Shown in pieces: positions 1-8,374 of a stretch of DNA of 64,000 nt (position 1 is its first letter; each line of letters starts with the position of its first letter). Under the pieces are notes generated by a model. The model saw nothing but the letters and a program-made list of their open reading frames with translations. It was not told the DNA's origin and made no database searches. A program made the translations under genes and the position numbers. This DNA comes from Stigmatella erecta. GTDB lineage: Bacteria > Myxococcota > Myxococcia > Myxococcales > Myxococcaceae. Location: positions 95,724-159,723 of the forward strand of contig NZ_FOIJ01000020.1 in the NCBI RefSeq assembly GCF_900111745.1, given 5' to 3'.

Positions 1-166
1 CTTCCCAGGCGTTGGGAACGGGTTCACGCAAGGGCTAGGTCCGCCCAAACCCCCGGTTCACCTGGACTTTTTCGGGAGGTGCGGGGGAATGCCACCCACC
101 GCTGGGAGGGTTCTCCCACAGCACACTTCCTGACACCCACACCTCGTTATTTCCCAGGTCGAGCCC

Positions 167-622
167 ATGTCCTTTCCGATTGATGATCTTCCCATTGCGA
201 CCGGTCACACGCCTGTGCGTGAGCAGCGTGACGACGACCTGAAGCTGGAACAGGTCCGGGGCTCGGTGCTGGTGGTGGAGGACGATCCGTCCAGCCGGGA
301 ACTGCTGGTCGAGATGCTCTCCCAGTGGGGCTACGAGCCCTTGCCCGTGGGCAGCGCCGAGGAGGCCGAGTTCGCCGTGCGCAACAAGCGCATGGACGCG
401 GCCATCGTGGACGTCTTCTTGCCGGGCCGCAGCGGGGCCCTGCTGATGTCCCGCCTGCGCGAGCGCTTCCCCCAGGCCGTCCTCATTGGCGTGAGCGCCA
501 TGAGCGATGCCTCCATGGCCCGCAAGTGCAAGGGGCTCGGGGCGGACCTCTTCATCGGCAAGCCCGTGCTGCCGGAGCGGCTGGCCCAGGCGCTTCAGTC
601 GAAGCACCAGAGCTGGCACTGA
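167..622 (+). CDS. Stand-alone response-regulator receiver protein
   Basis: A 151-residue protein made of one CheY-like receiver domain with no output domain, so it probably acts by phosphorylation-dependent protein contacts or as a phosphorelay step. The acidic pocket is in VLVVEDD (D39, D40), the phospho-acceptor is D82 in AIVDVFLPG, the switch serine is S110 in VLIGVSAMS and the conserved lysine is K132 in FIGKP. About 33 polar residues precede the domain. All key residues are present, so it should be phosphorylatable. The ATG at 167 has only a weak purine stretch upstream. No histidine kinase lies next to it; the next gene (AlgH) follows after about 95 bases on the same strand. Confidence 0.88.
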   Translation: MSFPIDDLPIATGHTPVREQRDDDLKLEQVRGSVLVVEDDPSSRELLVEMLSQWGYEPLPVGSAEEAEFAVRNKRMDAAIVDVFLPGRSGALLMSRLRERFPQAVLIGVSAMSDASMARKCKGLGADLFIGKPVLPERLAQALQSKHQSWH

Positions 623-717
623 CCTCTACGGGTTTCCCCTCCATCCAGGGCGGGGGCCCCTTTGGGGCAGGGCGGTATGCGGTTGCGCGCCCTGCCCGAA
701 CGGCCGATGCTTCCCGT

Positions 718-1263
718 GTGAAGACGCTCGCTCCCGGCCTCCTGATGGCGATGCCCCAGCTGGGGGATCCCAACTTCCATCGCTCGGTGGTCTTGATGCT
801 CGAGCACGGGGAGGGAGGCTCCATGGGGCTGGTCATCAACCGGGGCGCGCCGTTGACGCTCGGGGAGCTGGCCCGGGGGCAGTCCATGAAGATCGCCAGC
901 GGCCGCACCCAGCAGCCCGTCTTCGTCGGGGGTCCGGTGGAGGCCCACCGGGGCTTCCTGCTCCATGACGAGGAGGCGGTGCAGGAAAAGCACCTCATCC
1001 TGCCGGGGCTGTTCCTGAGCGTCACGCTGGACGCGCTGAGCCTGCTCCTGGAGAGCCCCGCTGCCCGGTTGCGCTTCTGCCTGGGGTATGCGGGCTGGGG
1101 CCCGGGGCAGCTGGAGCGGGAGATGGCGGCGGGCTCGTGGCTGTTCGCCGAGGCGGCCGTGGACGCCGTGCTGGAAGGCGACGCCTCCCGGCTCTGGGGA
1201 GATACGCTGCGGGGCATGGGCGTGGACCCCGCCATGCTGATGGTGGGAAAGGGTTTGAACTGA
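718..1263 (+). CDS. algH: YqgE/AlgH family protein (UPF0301)
   Basis: A 181-residue protein of the AlgH/YqgE family, whose biochemical role is not settled. The N-terminus reads KTLAPGLLMAMPQLGDPNF followed by RSVVLMLEH and GLVINR, and later VFVGGPV and CLGYAGWGPGQLE, which are the family's typical blocks. I chose the GTG at 718 because it places the LAPGLL block at residue 4, as is usual, and gives the usual length; the frame stays open further upstream without matching the family. Its stop codon shares one base with the ATG of the BolA-like gene, which indicates translational coupling. Confidence 0.85.
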   Translation: MKTLAPGLLMAMPQLGDPNFHRSVVLMLEHGEGGSMGLVINRGAPLTLGELARGQSMKIASGRTQQPVFVGGPVEAHRGFLLHDEEAVQEKHLILPGLFLSVTLDALSLLLESPAARLRFCLGYAGWGPGQLEREMAAGSWLFAEAAVDAVLEGDASRLWGDTLRGMGVDPAMLMVGKGLN

Positions 1264-1520
1264 TGTTGAACGAAGAGACCATCCGGGCACGCATCCTCGA
1301 GGCCCTGCCGGGCGCCGAGGTGGAGGTCCGCGACACGACGGGCACCGGGGACCATTTCGAGGCGCAGGTGGTGAGCCCGGCGTTCACGGGAAAAACCATG
1401 GTGCAGCAGCACAAGCTCGTCTATGCGCCGCTCCAGCCCTGGCTGGCGACGGGCGAACTGCACGCGCTGGCGCTAAAGACGTATTCGCCCGAGCAATGGC
1501 AGAAGCTCGGGCCTCGCTGA
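1263..1520 (+). CDS. BolA family protein
   Basis: An 85-residue BolA-like protein with the family's small KH-like fold: an N-terminal helix (ETIRARILEALPGAEVEV), then a central strand block (GDHFEAQVVSPAF) and a C-terminal HALALKTYSPEQW stretch holding the conserved His. BolA proteins pair with CGFS monothiol glutaredoxins to carry or sense [2Fe-2S] clusters. Here the gene starts on the stop codon of algH and is followed 15 bases later by a CGFS glutaredoxin gene, so the partners are almost certainly co-expressed. The length and sequence match the BolA/IbaG branch. Confidence 0.87.
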   Translation: MLNEETIRARILEALPGAEVEVRDTTGTGDHFEAQVVSPAFTGKTMVQQHKLVYAPLQPWLATGELHALALKTYSPEQWQKLGPR

Positions 1521-1535
1521 GGAAAGAACGACCCG

Positions 1536-1859
1536 ATGACTCCAGAACTCAAGTCCCAGCTCGAGGAGCACATCCGCTCCCACAAGATCGTCCTGTTCAT
1601 GAAGGGCAACGCCCTGTTCCCCCAGTGCGGCTTCTCCGCGCGCGCGCTGCAGCTGCTCCAGCCGCTGGGCCCGGTGCACACGGTGGACGTGCTGGCCGAT
1701 CCCGCCATCCGCCAGGGCATCAAGGACTACTCGAACTGGCCCACCATTCCCCAGGTCTACATCAACGGGGAGTTCGTCGGCGGCTCGGACATCCTGATGG
1801 AGCTGGCCGAGCGCGGCGAGCTGCAGGGGCTCGTCGCCGGCACCCCGAACGGGGGCTGA
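1536..1859 (+). CDS. grxD: Monothiol glutaredoxin, Grx4/GrxD type
   Basis: A 107-residue CGFS-type glutaredoxin. The active-site block is FPQCGFSARALQLL with a single functional cysteine, preceded by IVLFMKGN. The glutathione-binding blocks WPTIPQVYINGEFVGG and SDILMEL follow in the normal order. Proteins of this family bind a [2Fe-2S] cluster with glutathione and, together with BolA, act in iron-sulfur cluster trafficking in the cytoplasm. It follows the BolA gene by 15 bases. A 15-base odd palindrome (CGGTAAG T CTTACCG, 1861-1875) begins directly after the stop codon and could be a short hairpin or an operator for the next gene. Confidence 0.95.
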   Translation: MTPELKSQLEEHIRSHKIVLFMKGNALFPQCGFSARALQLLQPLGPVHTVDVLADPAIRQGIKDYSNWPTIPQVYINGEFVGGSDILMELAERGELQGLVAGTPNGG

Positions 1860-1914
1860 GCGGTAAGTCTTACCGGTGCCCCCCGGTAGCGGCGGCGGCT
1901 CATTCCTTCCTAGA

Positions 1915-3228
1915 ATGAGCCGCGCTTTGGCCACCGCGACACCGCCCCCTTCGGATGAGACGGCCGGCGCCCCTGAGGCGTCACCTGTCTCTGCTGCTGC
2001 TCCCGCCCCCAACGTGCTGAGCACGGCCCCGGCGCTGGCTCCCCCCGCGCCCACCGTGCCCCTGGGGGACGCGGAGGATGCCATCCCCACGGCGAAGACG
2101 CCGACGTTGCTGGAGCGCGTGCAGTCCTTCCGCGCCCGCAACGAGAAGTGGGAGATGGCGGCCTTCTTCTTCGTCGGGTTCGCCTATGACGTCTTCACGC
2201 TGGGCCGCATCGACGACACGCTCGCGATGGTGCAGCAGTTCGTGTACCTGGGGGTGTTGGCCTCGCTGCTGGTGCTGGAGCAGCGCTACCCCGAAGGGGT
2301 GGAGCCGCCGAGGGCGCTGGCCAAGGTGTGGCGCTGGCGCGAGGACGCCATCCACTTCTTCTACGGAAGCCTGCTCAGCTCCTTCACGCTCTTCTTCTTC
2401 AAGAGCGCCTCGGGGCTCGTGGCGCTCTCGTTCCTGGTGGTGATGTTCGGCCTGCTGGTGGCCAACGAGCTGCCGCGCTTCCGCCAGCTGGGGCCCGTGG
2501 TGCGCATGACGCTCTTCAGCCTGTGCGTCAGCATGTACCTGGCCTACACGCTGCCCGTGCTCACGGGCCGGTTGAACGTGTGGATCTTCCTGCTCGCGCT
2601 GGTGCTGGCGGGCGGGGTGGTCTACGGGCTGATGGCGATGCTGCGCCGCTGGACCGCCCTGGACGCCAAGGCCCTGCTGCGTCAGGTGGCGCTGCCGGGC
2701 TTCGGCATGCAGGGGCTGCTCCTGGGGCTCTACCTGCTCCGGGTGCTGCCGCCGGTGCCCCTGTCGGTGACCTACAGCGGCATCTACCACGAGGTGAAGC
2801 GCGTCAATGGCCCGGAGGGCGTCGAGTTCCACCTCTCGCACCAGCGGCCCTGGTGGAAGTTCTGGCAGAAGGGGGACCAGTCCTTCCAGGTGCGCGAGGG
2901 CGACAAGGTGAACTACTTCGTCAGCGTCTTCGCGCCCGCGGGCTTCCACGACTACTCGGTCTACGTGCAGTGGTACTTCGATGATCCGAAGAAGGGCTGG
3001 CGCTCGTTCTTCCGCAAGGCGCTCAACGCGCGGGGCACGGGGGCCGAGGCGGGCTTCCGCACCTACGCCAACCTGACGAACCCCGTGCCGGGCGACTGGA
3101 TCGCCGTGCTGGAGACGGAGGATGGGCACGAAATCAACCGCCTGTCCTTCACCGTGGAGAAGGACGAGGGCACCGAGCCGCGCCAGTTCGAGGTGTTCGT
3201 GCACAAGCACGGCTCGCGCGCGAAGTAG
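1915..3228 (+). CDS. Polytopic membrane protein with C-terminal DUF2914 domain
   Basis: A protein of about 437 residues. The first 80 residues are Pro/Ala-rich and probably disordered. From about residue 75 to 300 there are roughly eight hydrophobic segments, for example MAAFFFVGFAYDVF and WIFLLALVLAGGVVYGLM. The last 120 residues form a soluble domain with the DUF2914 pattern (VYVQWYFDDPKKGW, GFRTYANL, GDWIAVLETEDGHEI). The function of DUF2914 proteins is unknown; the layout suggests an inner-membrane protein with a beta-rich domain on one face. I chose the ATG at 1915 over a GTG 39 bases upstream because MSRALATA begins the usual low-complexity tail. It is convergent with the patatin gene, with only 8 bases between the stops. 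Confidence 0.75.
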   Translation: MSRALATATPPPSDETAGAPEASPVSAAAPAPNVLSTAPALAPPAPTVPLGDAEDAIPTAKTPTLLERVQSFRARNEKWEMAAFFFVGFAYDVFTLGRIDDTLAMVQQFVYLGVLASLLVLEQRYPEGVEPPRALAKVWRWREDAIHFFYGSLLSSFTLFFFKSASGLVALSFLVVMFGLLVANELPRFRQLGPVVRMTLFSLCVSMYLAYTLPVLTGRLNVWIFLLALVLAGGVVYGLMAMLRRWTALDAKALLRQVALPGFGMQGLLLGLYLLRVLPPVPLSVTYSGIYHEVKRVNGPEGVEFHLSHQRPWWKFWQKGDQSFQVREGDKVNYFVSVFAPAGFHDYSVYVQWYFDDPKKGWRSFFRKALNARGTGAEAGFRTYANLTNPVPGDWIAVLETEDGHEINRLSFTVEKDEGTEPRQFEVFVHKHGSRAK

Positions 3229-3236
3229 CCCCGGCT

Positions 3237-4526
3237 TCAGGCCGCGGTGGCCTCCTCGGAGGGGGTCAGCGTCGCGGCCTCCGCGAGGCTCTGGGGCTCC
3301 TCGGACCAGAAGCGCTCCCACTGCGGGCGCAGGGCCCGGGCATCCTGCCGCCCCAGGTCGATGAGGATGTCCGCGAAGCCCCCGTCGAACAGCAGGTACG
3401 AGGCGAGGTCCGCGTCGCGCGGGGCCTCGCGCTCCACGAGCTTCAGGATGGTGCGGTGGGCCAGCCCCTGGCTGCGCTTGCGGAAGCCGGGCGTCCGGAC
3501 GTACTCGGCCGCCAGGGTGCCCAGGTCCTTCGAGGGGCGCACCAGCATCTCCCGAACGGCGCGCACCGGCTGGCTGCGGTGCGGGTGGACCGCGGCGCTG
3601 AGGGTCTGCGCGAAGCCCGGCCCGTACTTCTTCGTGCCCGCCTCGAGGATGTCATTGAGCCGCCGCAGGCGCCCCAGGTCCTGGTCGATGCGGTCCGTCA
3701 TCAGCATGTTCAGCATCTGGCCGATGAGGAACGGGGCGGTGACGGAGGCCTGCTCGCGCTCCTGGACGGTGGGCCCGGGGGGCTCACCCGGGGGCTGCGC
3801 CTGGGCGGGGTTGGGCCGCAGCGAGATGATGAGCACGCGCTGCGCGCCCAGCCGGAGCGCGGGGCTGAGCGGGACGTTGAGCCGCAGCCCGCCGTCCATG
3901 TGGAGCTGGCCGCGGACGCGGACCACCGGGAAGACGATGGGCAGCGCGGCCGACGCCAGCGCGTGGTTGGGGCCGATGCGCGTGGCCACGGCCCGGTAGT
4001 TGGGGTCATCGCTCCAGGTGGGCGCTCCGCCGCCGCGGCGCTGGAGGAACACCACGGCGCCTCCGGTGCCGATGTGCGTGGCACTCACCGCCAGGGCATC
4101 CAGGTGGCCCGAGCGCAGGTTCCGGCTGATGTCGCGCCAGGGAACGCCGCGGCCCACCAGGGCCCGGAGCCCCCGGGGGTCCACCAGCCCGCCGTGCTGG
4201 ATGTCGCCCGGGGTGGCGGGCTTGCCGAGCGTCTCGCGCAGCAGCCGGACGATGTCCCCGTAGCCGCAGCGGAGCACCTCCTCCACCTTCATCGCCGTCC
4301 AGTGGGCGATGAGCCCCCGGGCCTGCTGCAGGGGCTGGTGGTTCGTCGCGGCCAGGTAGCAGGCGTGAATGGCCCCCACGGACGTGCCCACGATGATGTT
4401 CAGCTTCAGGTCCCGTCCGAAGCCGGGTTCGAATTCCTCCCGGAGGTAAGAGAGGACTCCCGCTTCGTAGGCGCCTCGGGCGGCACCACCGCCCAGTACC
4501 AAACCCGTCTTCAGCCGGCTCGTCAC
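3237..4526 (-). CDS. Patatin-like phospholipase
   Basis: A 429-residue patatin-family lipid acyl hydrolase. The oxyanion motif GLVLGGGAARGAYEAG lies at residues 8-23. The nucleophile elbow GTSVG gives the catalytic serine at about S49, and the second dyad residue is D211 in HMDGGLRLNVPLSP. No signal peptide is visible, so it is likely cytoplasmic or exported by another route. About 150 residues after the patatin domain are of unknown role. I chose GTG at 4526 because it places the glycine-rich motif at the N-terminus as in the family; the frame is open further upstream but reads as Arg-rich, non-coding-like sequence. It is divergent from the MOSC gene, with about 110 bases between the starts. 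Confidence 0.88.
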   Translation of the reverse strand: MTSRLKTGLVLGGGAARGAYEAGVLSYLREEFEPGFGRDLKLNIIVGTSVGAIHACYLAATNHQPLQQARGLIAHWTAMKVEEVLRCGYGDIVRLLRETLGKPATPGDIQHGGLVDPRGLRALVGRGVPWRDISRNLRSGHLDALAVSATHIGTGGAVVFLQRRGGGAPTWSDDPNYRAVATRIGPNHALASAALPIVFPVVRVRGQLHMDGGLRLNVPLSPALRLGAQRVLIISLRPNPAQAQPPGEPPGPTVQEREQASVTAPFLIGQMLNMLMTDRIDQDLGRLRRLNDILEAGTKKYGPGFAQTLSAAVHPHRSQPVRAVREMLVRPSKDLGTLAAEYVRTPGFRKRSQGLAHRTILKLVEREAPRDADLASYLLFDGGFADILIDLGRQDARALRPQWERFWSEEPQSLAEAATLTPSEEATAA

Positions 4527-4635
4527 AGGGCAGGAGTCTAGGGCGGATGGCGCGGGGACGGTTAGTGCGGCCCGCCTCCGTGACGCACGGCGCCGTCTGT
4601 ACGGTGGGCAGCCAAGTGCGCTAGACCCGGAACTC

Positions 4636-5436
4636 ATGCTGACCGTCACCGAGCTCTTCCTCTATCCCCTCAAGTCCGCCGCGGCGCTGCCCCTGACCCA
4701 GGCCCAGGTGGAGCCCCTGGGGGTGGCACATGACCGCCGGTGGATGGTGGCCGAACAGGATGGCACCTTCATCACGGGGCGAAGGGATCCGGCGATGCTG
4801 CGCATCCAGGCGGTTCCCAGCGCCACCAGCCTGCGCCTGTCCGCTCCGGGCCTGCCCAGCTTGGAGGTGCCGGTGCCGCCCCGGGACGCGCCGCGCCTGG
4901 AGATCTCCATCTGGGACGATACCTGCTCGGCGGCGCGGGCCGGGGAGGCCGCGGACGCGTGGCTCTCCGCGTTCCTGGGGCGGCCCGTGTGCCTCGTCTA
5001 CGTGGACGAGCGGATGGAGCGGCCGGTGGACCCGCGTTACTCGGCGCCGGGGGACAAGGTGGGCTTCGCGGATGGGTTTCCGCTGCTGTTGCTGTCGCGC
5101 GCTTCGCTGGAGGCGCTGAACCAGCGCCTGGTCCGTCCCGTCTCGCTGCTCCACTTCCGCCCCAACCTGGTGGTGGAGGGCTGCGAGCCCTTCGCCGAGG
5201 ACACCTGGAAGCGGCTGCGCATCGGCAGCGTGGAGCTGGAGGTGGTGAGCCCCTGCGCGCGGTGCGTCCTGACGACCTTTGATCCCCTCACGCAGGAGCG
5301 GGACCCGGAGGGGGAGCCGCTGCGCACGCTCACCACGTTCCGGCGGCAGCAGAACAAGGTGATGTTCGGCCAGAACGTGGTGGTGCGCCGCCCAGGGCGG
5401 ATGCAGCTGGGCGACGCGGTGGACGTGCTCGAATGA
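4636..5436 (+). CDS. MOSC domain protein with N-terminal beta-barrel (YcbX/mARC-like)
   Basis: A 266-residue protein with the N-terminal MOSC beta-barrel domain (LFLYPLKSAAALPL at the start) and a C-terminal MOSC domain. The proposed molybdenum-cofactor-ligand cysteine is in the SPCARCVLTTFDP block (C207 and C210). The motif HFRPNLVV is also typical. Relatives reduce N-hydroxylated compounds using a molybdenum cofactor. Unlike E. coli YcbX there is no C-terminal 2Fe-2S ferredoxin domain, so an external electron donor would be required. The ATG at 4636 starts directly with the conserved strand. Confidence 0.87.
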   Translation: MLTVTELFLYPLKSAAALPLTQAQVEPLGVAHDRRWMVAEQDGTFITGRRDPAMLRIQAVPSATSLRLSAPGLPSLEVPVPPRDAPRLEISIWDDTCSAARAGEAADAWLSAFLGRPVCLVYVDERMERPVDPRYSAPGDKVGFADGFPLLLLSRASLEALNQRLVRPVSLLHFRPNLVVEGCEPFAEDTWKRLRIGSVELEVVSPCARCVLTTFDPLTQERDPEGEPLRTLTTFRRQQNKVMFGQNVVVRRPGRMQLGDAVDVLE

Positions 5437-5445
5437 GCCGGGCGG

Positions 5446-6948
5446 CTACTTCTTCTTCGCCCAGATGCGCTTGATCCACGCCTCGACGTCCTTCACGGAC
5501 CGGGGGATGCCGTCGGAGAGCACCTTGCAGCCCCGGGACGTCACCACCACGTCGTCCTCGATGCGCACGCCGATGCCGCGGTAGCGCTGGGGGACGGTGA
5601 GATCATCCGTCTGGAAGTACAGGCCCGGCTCCACGGTGAGCACCATGCCCGCCTGGAGCTTGCCGTACTTGTAGACCTCCTGCCGCGCCTGGGCGCAGTC
5701 GTGCACGTCCAGGCCGAGCATGTGGCTGACGTTGTGCAGCGAGTAGCGCTTGTAGAACTGGTGCTGGTCCTTCAGGGCCTCCTCGGCGTCCGGGAGGATG
5801 CCCAGCCGCTCCAGGCCGTGGGCGAGCACGCGCATGGCCACGCGGTTAGGCTCCATGAAGTCGTTGCCGGGCTTCACGGCCTGGAATGCCTGGAGCTGGG
5901 CTTCCAGCACCAGCTCGTAGATCTGCCGCTGCTCCTTGGAGAACTTGCCCGAGATGGGCAGCGTGCGGGTGATGTCCGCCGTGTAGAGGCTGTTGCCCTC
6001 CACGCCCGCGTCCAGGAGCAGCAGGTCGCCCTTCTTCACCGGGCCGTCATTGCGCGTCCAGTGCAGGACGCAGGCATGAGAGCCACTGGCGGCGATGGTG
6101 CCGTAGCCCACGTCATTGCCCTCCACGCGGGCGCGCAGGTTGAAGATGCCCTCCACCTCGCGCTCGCTCCGGGCGGACTTGAGCCCGCGGATGACGTCCT
6201 CGAAGCCCCGCTGGGTGGAGTCGATGGCGGCCTGGAGCTCGCGGATCTCCTGGGCGTCCTTGAGGAGCCGCAGCTCCGAGAGCGCCGTGGCGAGCGCCTT
6301 GTCCCGCTCGGCCTGGGCGGGCAGCACGCTGTCCACCTTGTCCGAGAAGCCGCGCAGCACGCGGGTGGGGCGGGAGACCTCGCCGTGCAGGCCGGCGAGG
6401 AACCCCTTCAGCTCGGGCAGGCCGCGCGCCTCGTGGATGCCGAAGCGGGCCTGGCTCTCCTTCACGCCCAGGCGGGGGCCCACCCACAGCTCGCCCTTCA
6501 CCCGGTCGGTGAAGAAGGTGGCATCGCTGCGGCCGGGGTTCGGCTCGACGAAGAGGATGTCCGTGTGGCCGCCGCCCTCCTTGGGCTGGAGGACGAGCAC
6601 GCAGTCCGGCTCGGTGTTGCCGGTGAGGTAATAGAAGTCCGTGCCGGGGCGGAAGCGGTAGTGCGTGTCGTTGGCGCGCACCTTCTCGTGGCCGGTGGGG
6701 ATGACGAGCGTCTCCCCGGGGAAGAGCTTGGAGAGGGCCCGGCGCCGCGCCAGGAAGGCCTCCGCGTACTTGAGCTTGGGAGGGAGCTTCCGGGTGCTGG
6801 GCTTCCAGCGCTTCATCATGAAGTCGAGCAGGGCGGGGGGCGGCACGGTGTCGTGACCGGCGGGCTTCGCCTGGGGCTCGGACGTGACGGGCTGAGCGGA
6901 CGTGGCTTCCGTGGCAGCGGCTTGGGCGGCTTCGGATGAGGTCGTCAT
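5446..6948 (-). CDS. Xaa-Pro aminopeptidase (peptidase M24B, aminopeptidase P type)
   Basis: A 500-residue metalloaminopeptidase that removes N-terminal residues before proline. An Ala/Thr-rich tail of about 40 residues precedes the AMP_N domain (THYRFRPGTDFYYLTGNTEP, about 90-115). The pita-bread catalytic domain supplies all five metal ligands: D313 (LLLLDAGVEGN), D325 (YTADITRTL), H409 (NVSHMLGLDVHD), E440 (VLTVEPGLYF) and E464 (VRIEDDVVVT). It should therefore be active. I chose the ATG at 6948; a GTG 24 bases upstream is possible. It is convergent with the MOSC gene and lies 33 bases downstream of rsmE on the same strand, so the two may be co-transcribed. Confidence 0.93.
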   Translation of the reverse strand: MTTSSEAAQAAATEATSAQPVTSEPQAKPAGHDTVPPPALLDFMMKRWKPSTRKLPPKLKYAEAFLARRRALSKLFPGETLVIPTGHEKVRANDTHYRFRPGTDFYYLTGNTEPDCVLVLQPKEGGGHTDILFVEPNPGRSDATFFTDRVKGELWVGPRLGVKESQARFGIHEARGLPELKGFLAGLHGEVSRPTRVLRGFSDKVDSVLPAQAERDKALATALSELRLLKDAQEIRELQAAIDSTQRGFEDVIRGLKSARSEREVEGIFNLRARVEGNDVGYGTIAASGSHACVLHWTRNDGPVKKGDLLLLDAGVEGNSLYTADITRTLPISGKFSKEQRQIYELVLEAQLQAFQAVKPGNDFMEPNRVAMRVLAHGLERLGILPDAEEALKDQHQFYKRYSLHNVSHMLGLDVHDCAQARQEVYKYGKLQAGMVLTVEPGLYFQTDDLTVPQRYRGIGVRIEDDVVVTSRGCKVLSDGIPRSVKDVEAWIKRIWAKKK

Positions 6949-6981
6949 GGTGGCAACTCTTGAACAACCCACCGAGCGGCT

Positions 6982-7746
6982 TCAAGTCCGCAGCGGCCCT
7001 TCCGGGGGTGGGATGTTGTCTCGCAGAAGGGCCACCTGCCCCAGGAGGACGGGGACCGCCGTCTCCACCCGGAGGATGCGGGGGCCCAGCGTGAAGGGCT
7101 GGAAGCCGTGGGCCTCCAGGAGCGAGGCCTCGAAGGGGACCCACCCCCCATCGGGCCCGATGGCCAGGAGCACCCGGGGGGCGGTACCCACACGCGTGGC
7201 GGTGAGCGGCTGGTGCGCCGGAGGGTGGGGGAGCAGGCGCAACGCCCGAGGGCCCAGCACCGCCTCCAGCTCGTCCTCGACGAAAGGGCGGAACCGCTCG
7301 CGCACGAGCACCTCCGGCAGGTGGGTGTCCCGGGCCTGCTCGAGCCCCTGGAGGAGCAGCTCCTGGATGAAGTCCGGGGCGAGGACCTTGGAGTCGAAGT
7401 AGCTCTTCTCCACCCGGGCCGCGTTGACGAGCACCACCCGGTCCACCCCCAACGAGGCCACCGCGGGCAGCACCTTCTTGAGGGCCTTGGGGCGGGGGAT
7501 GGCCAGCAGCAGATCCACTCCGGCCCGGGGCGGGGGAGGCTCGGTGAGCTGGACGCTCAGGCGCAGCAGCCCCGCGCTGTTCTCCAGCACCTCCCCGGTG
7601 CCCACGAGGCCCCCCACGCGGCCCACCCGGAGGACTTCACCCGGCTCGGCCCGGAGCACCTCCCGGGCGTGCTGGGCCCGGCGCCCCGTCAGGCGTGCGG
7701 TCCCATCGGGAAGGAAGTCCTCGTCGAAGAGCAGAAGCAGGTTCAC
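6982..7746 (-). CDS. rsmE: 16S rRNA (uracil(1498)-N(3))-methyltransferase
   Basis: A 254-residue SPOUT methyltransferase of the RsmE family, which uses SAM to methylate U1498 of 16S rRNA. The N-terminal PUA-like part includes GRRAQHAREVLRAEPGE. The SPOUT knot shows LLAIGPDGGWVPFE (the family's GPEGG-type motif) and LGPRILRVETAVPVLLGQ, which bind SAM. The start at 7746 (MNLLLLFDEDFL) matches the family. It sits upstream of the aminopeptidase P gene on the same strand with 33 bases between them. Confidence 0.93.
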   Translation of the reverse strand: MNLLLLFDEDFLPDGTARLTGRRAQHAREVLRAEPGEVLRVGRVGGLVGTGEVLENSAGLLRLSVQLTEPPPPRAGVDLLLAIPRPKALKKVLPAVASLGVDRVVLVNAARVEKSYFDSKVLAPDFIQELLLQGLEQARDTHLPEVLVRERFRPFVEDELEAVLGPRALRLLPHPPAHQPLTATRVGTAPRVLLAIGPDGGWVPFEASLLEAHGFQPFTLGPRILRVETAVPVLLGQVALLRDNIPPPEGPLRT

Positions 7747-7816
7747 GCAGGAGCCCCTTGCCTGGAAAGGGAGCCTGGCTGCAACAGAAGATCACGCATC
7801 CAGCGGATTCAATGCG

Positions 7817-8236
7817 TCAGAAGTCCTGGCGCGCATCCACGATGGCGCTGAAGTGAAACGCGTACGTGCTGTCGTAGAACTTGATGCCGGTGCCCACCGG
7901 CGCGTTCAACCCGTAGGCGCTGCCGGTGCAGCCGGCGCAGATGAGTGCGCCGTTGCGCTTGATGTTCCACAGCCCGGTAATGTTCGAGGCGGTGACGGAC
8001 GTCACCGAGCCGACCAGCTCGAAGTCGTAGCTGTTGCCGTTCGCGATGCCGTGGAAGCTCGCGAACGCGGACATCGTGCTCTCGTTCCAGCTGATCGTCA
8101 TATTGACGCCGGTGGCCGGAGAGGACGCGCCGTTGTCACCAATGTACAGGCCGTGGGTTGACCCAATGCTGTGCGCGGCCAGGGCGGGGGCGGACACGAG
8201 CAGCGCGGCGGCGGCGAGGGGACGGAAAGCGTTCAT
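7817..8236 (-). CDS. Small secreted protein of unknown function
   Basis: A 139-residue protein with a clear Sec signal peptide: MNAFRPLAAAALLVSAPALA with an Ala-x-Ala cleavage site near residue 20. The mature part is rich in Ser, Thr, Gly and aromatic residues and looks beta-stranded. It has one cysteine pair, CAGC, about 75 residues into the mature protein, which could form a disulfide. I do not recognise a family. It stands alone, with an AT-rich promoter-like stretch upstream at 8301-8340. Confidence 0.68.
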   Translation of the reverse strand: MNAFRPLAAAALLVSAPALAAHSIGSTHGLYIGDNGASSPATGVNMTISWNESTMSAFASFHGIANGNSYDFELVGSVTSVTASNITGLWNIKRNGALICAGCTGSAYGLNAPVGTGIKFYDSTYAFHFSAIVDARQDF

Positions 8237-8300
8237 GGAGGGGCTCCGGTGTGGGGACAGGGCGGGGCGGAGGGGCCCCGCGTGGAGCCATCCTGCTGAA

Positions 8301-8340
8301 GTTGGTTAAACTTGGAAAGTCAGTTTTAAAACTTAAGCGG
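8301..8340 (-). promoter_or_regulatory. AT-rich promoter-like stretch with a 12-bp palindrome
   Basis: This is the only AT-rich patch in the gap between two minus-strand genes. It contains the perfect palindrome AGTTTTAAAACT (8322-8333). It lies about 65-105 bases before the ATG of the small secreted protein gene, a sensible promoter or operator position. No exact -35/-10 pair can be named. Confidence 0.3.
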
Positions 8341-8374
8341 GATAAGCACAGAGGGACGGGGGCTCTCGCTCTGC

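Noticed and set aside
1861..1875. 15-base odd palindrome CGGTAAG-T-CTTACCG as a terminator
   Set aside because: The stem that can really form is only about five pairs, and no T run follows. It may be an operator but there is no second copy to support that.
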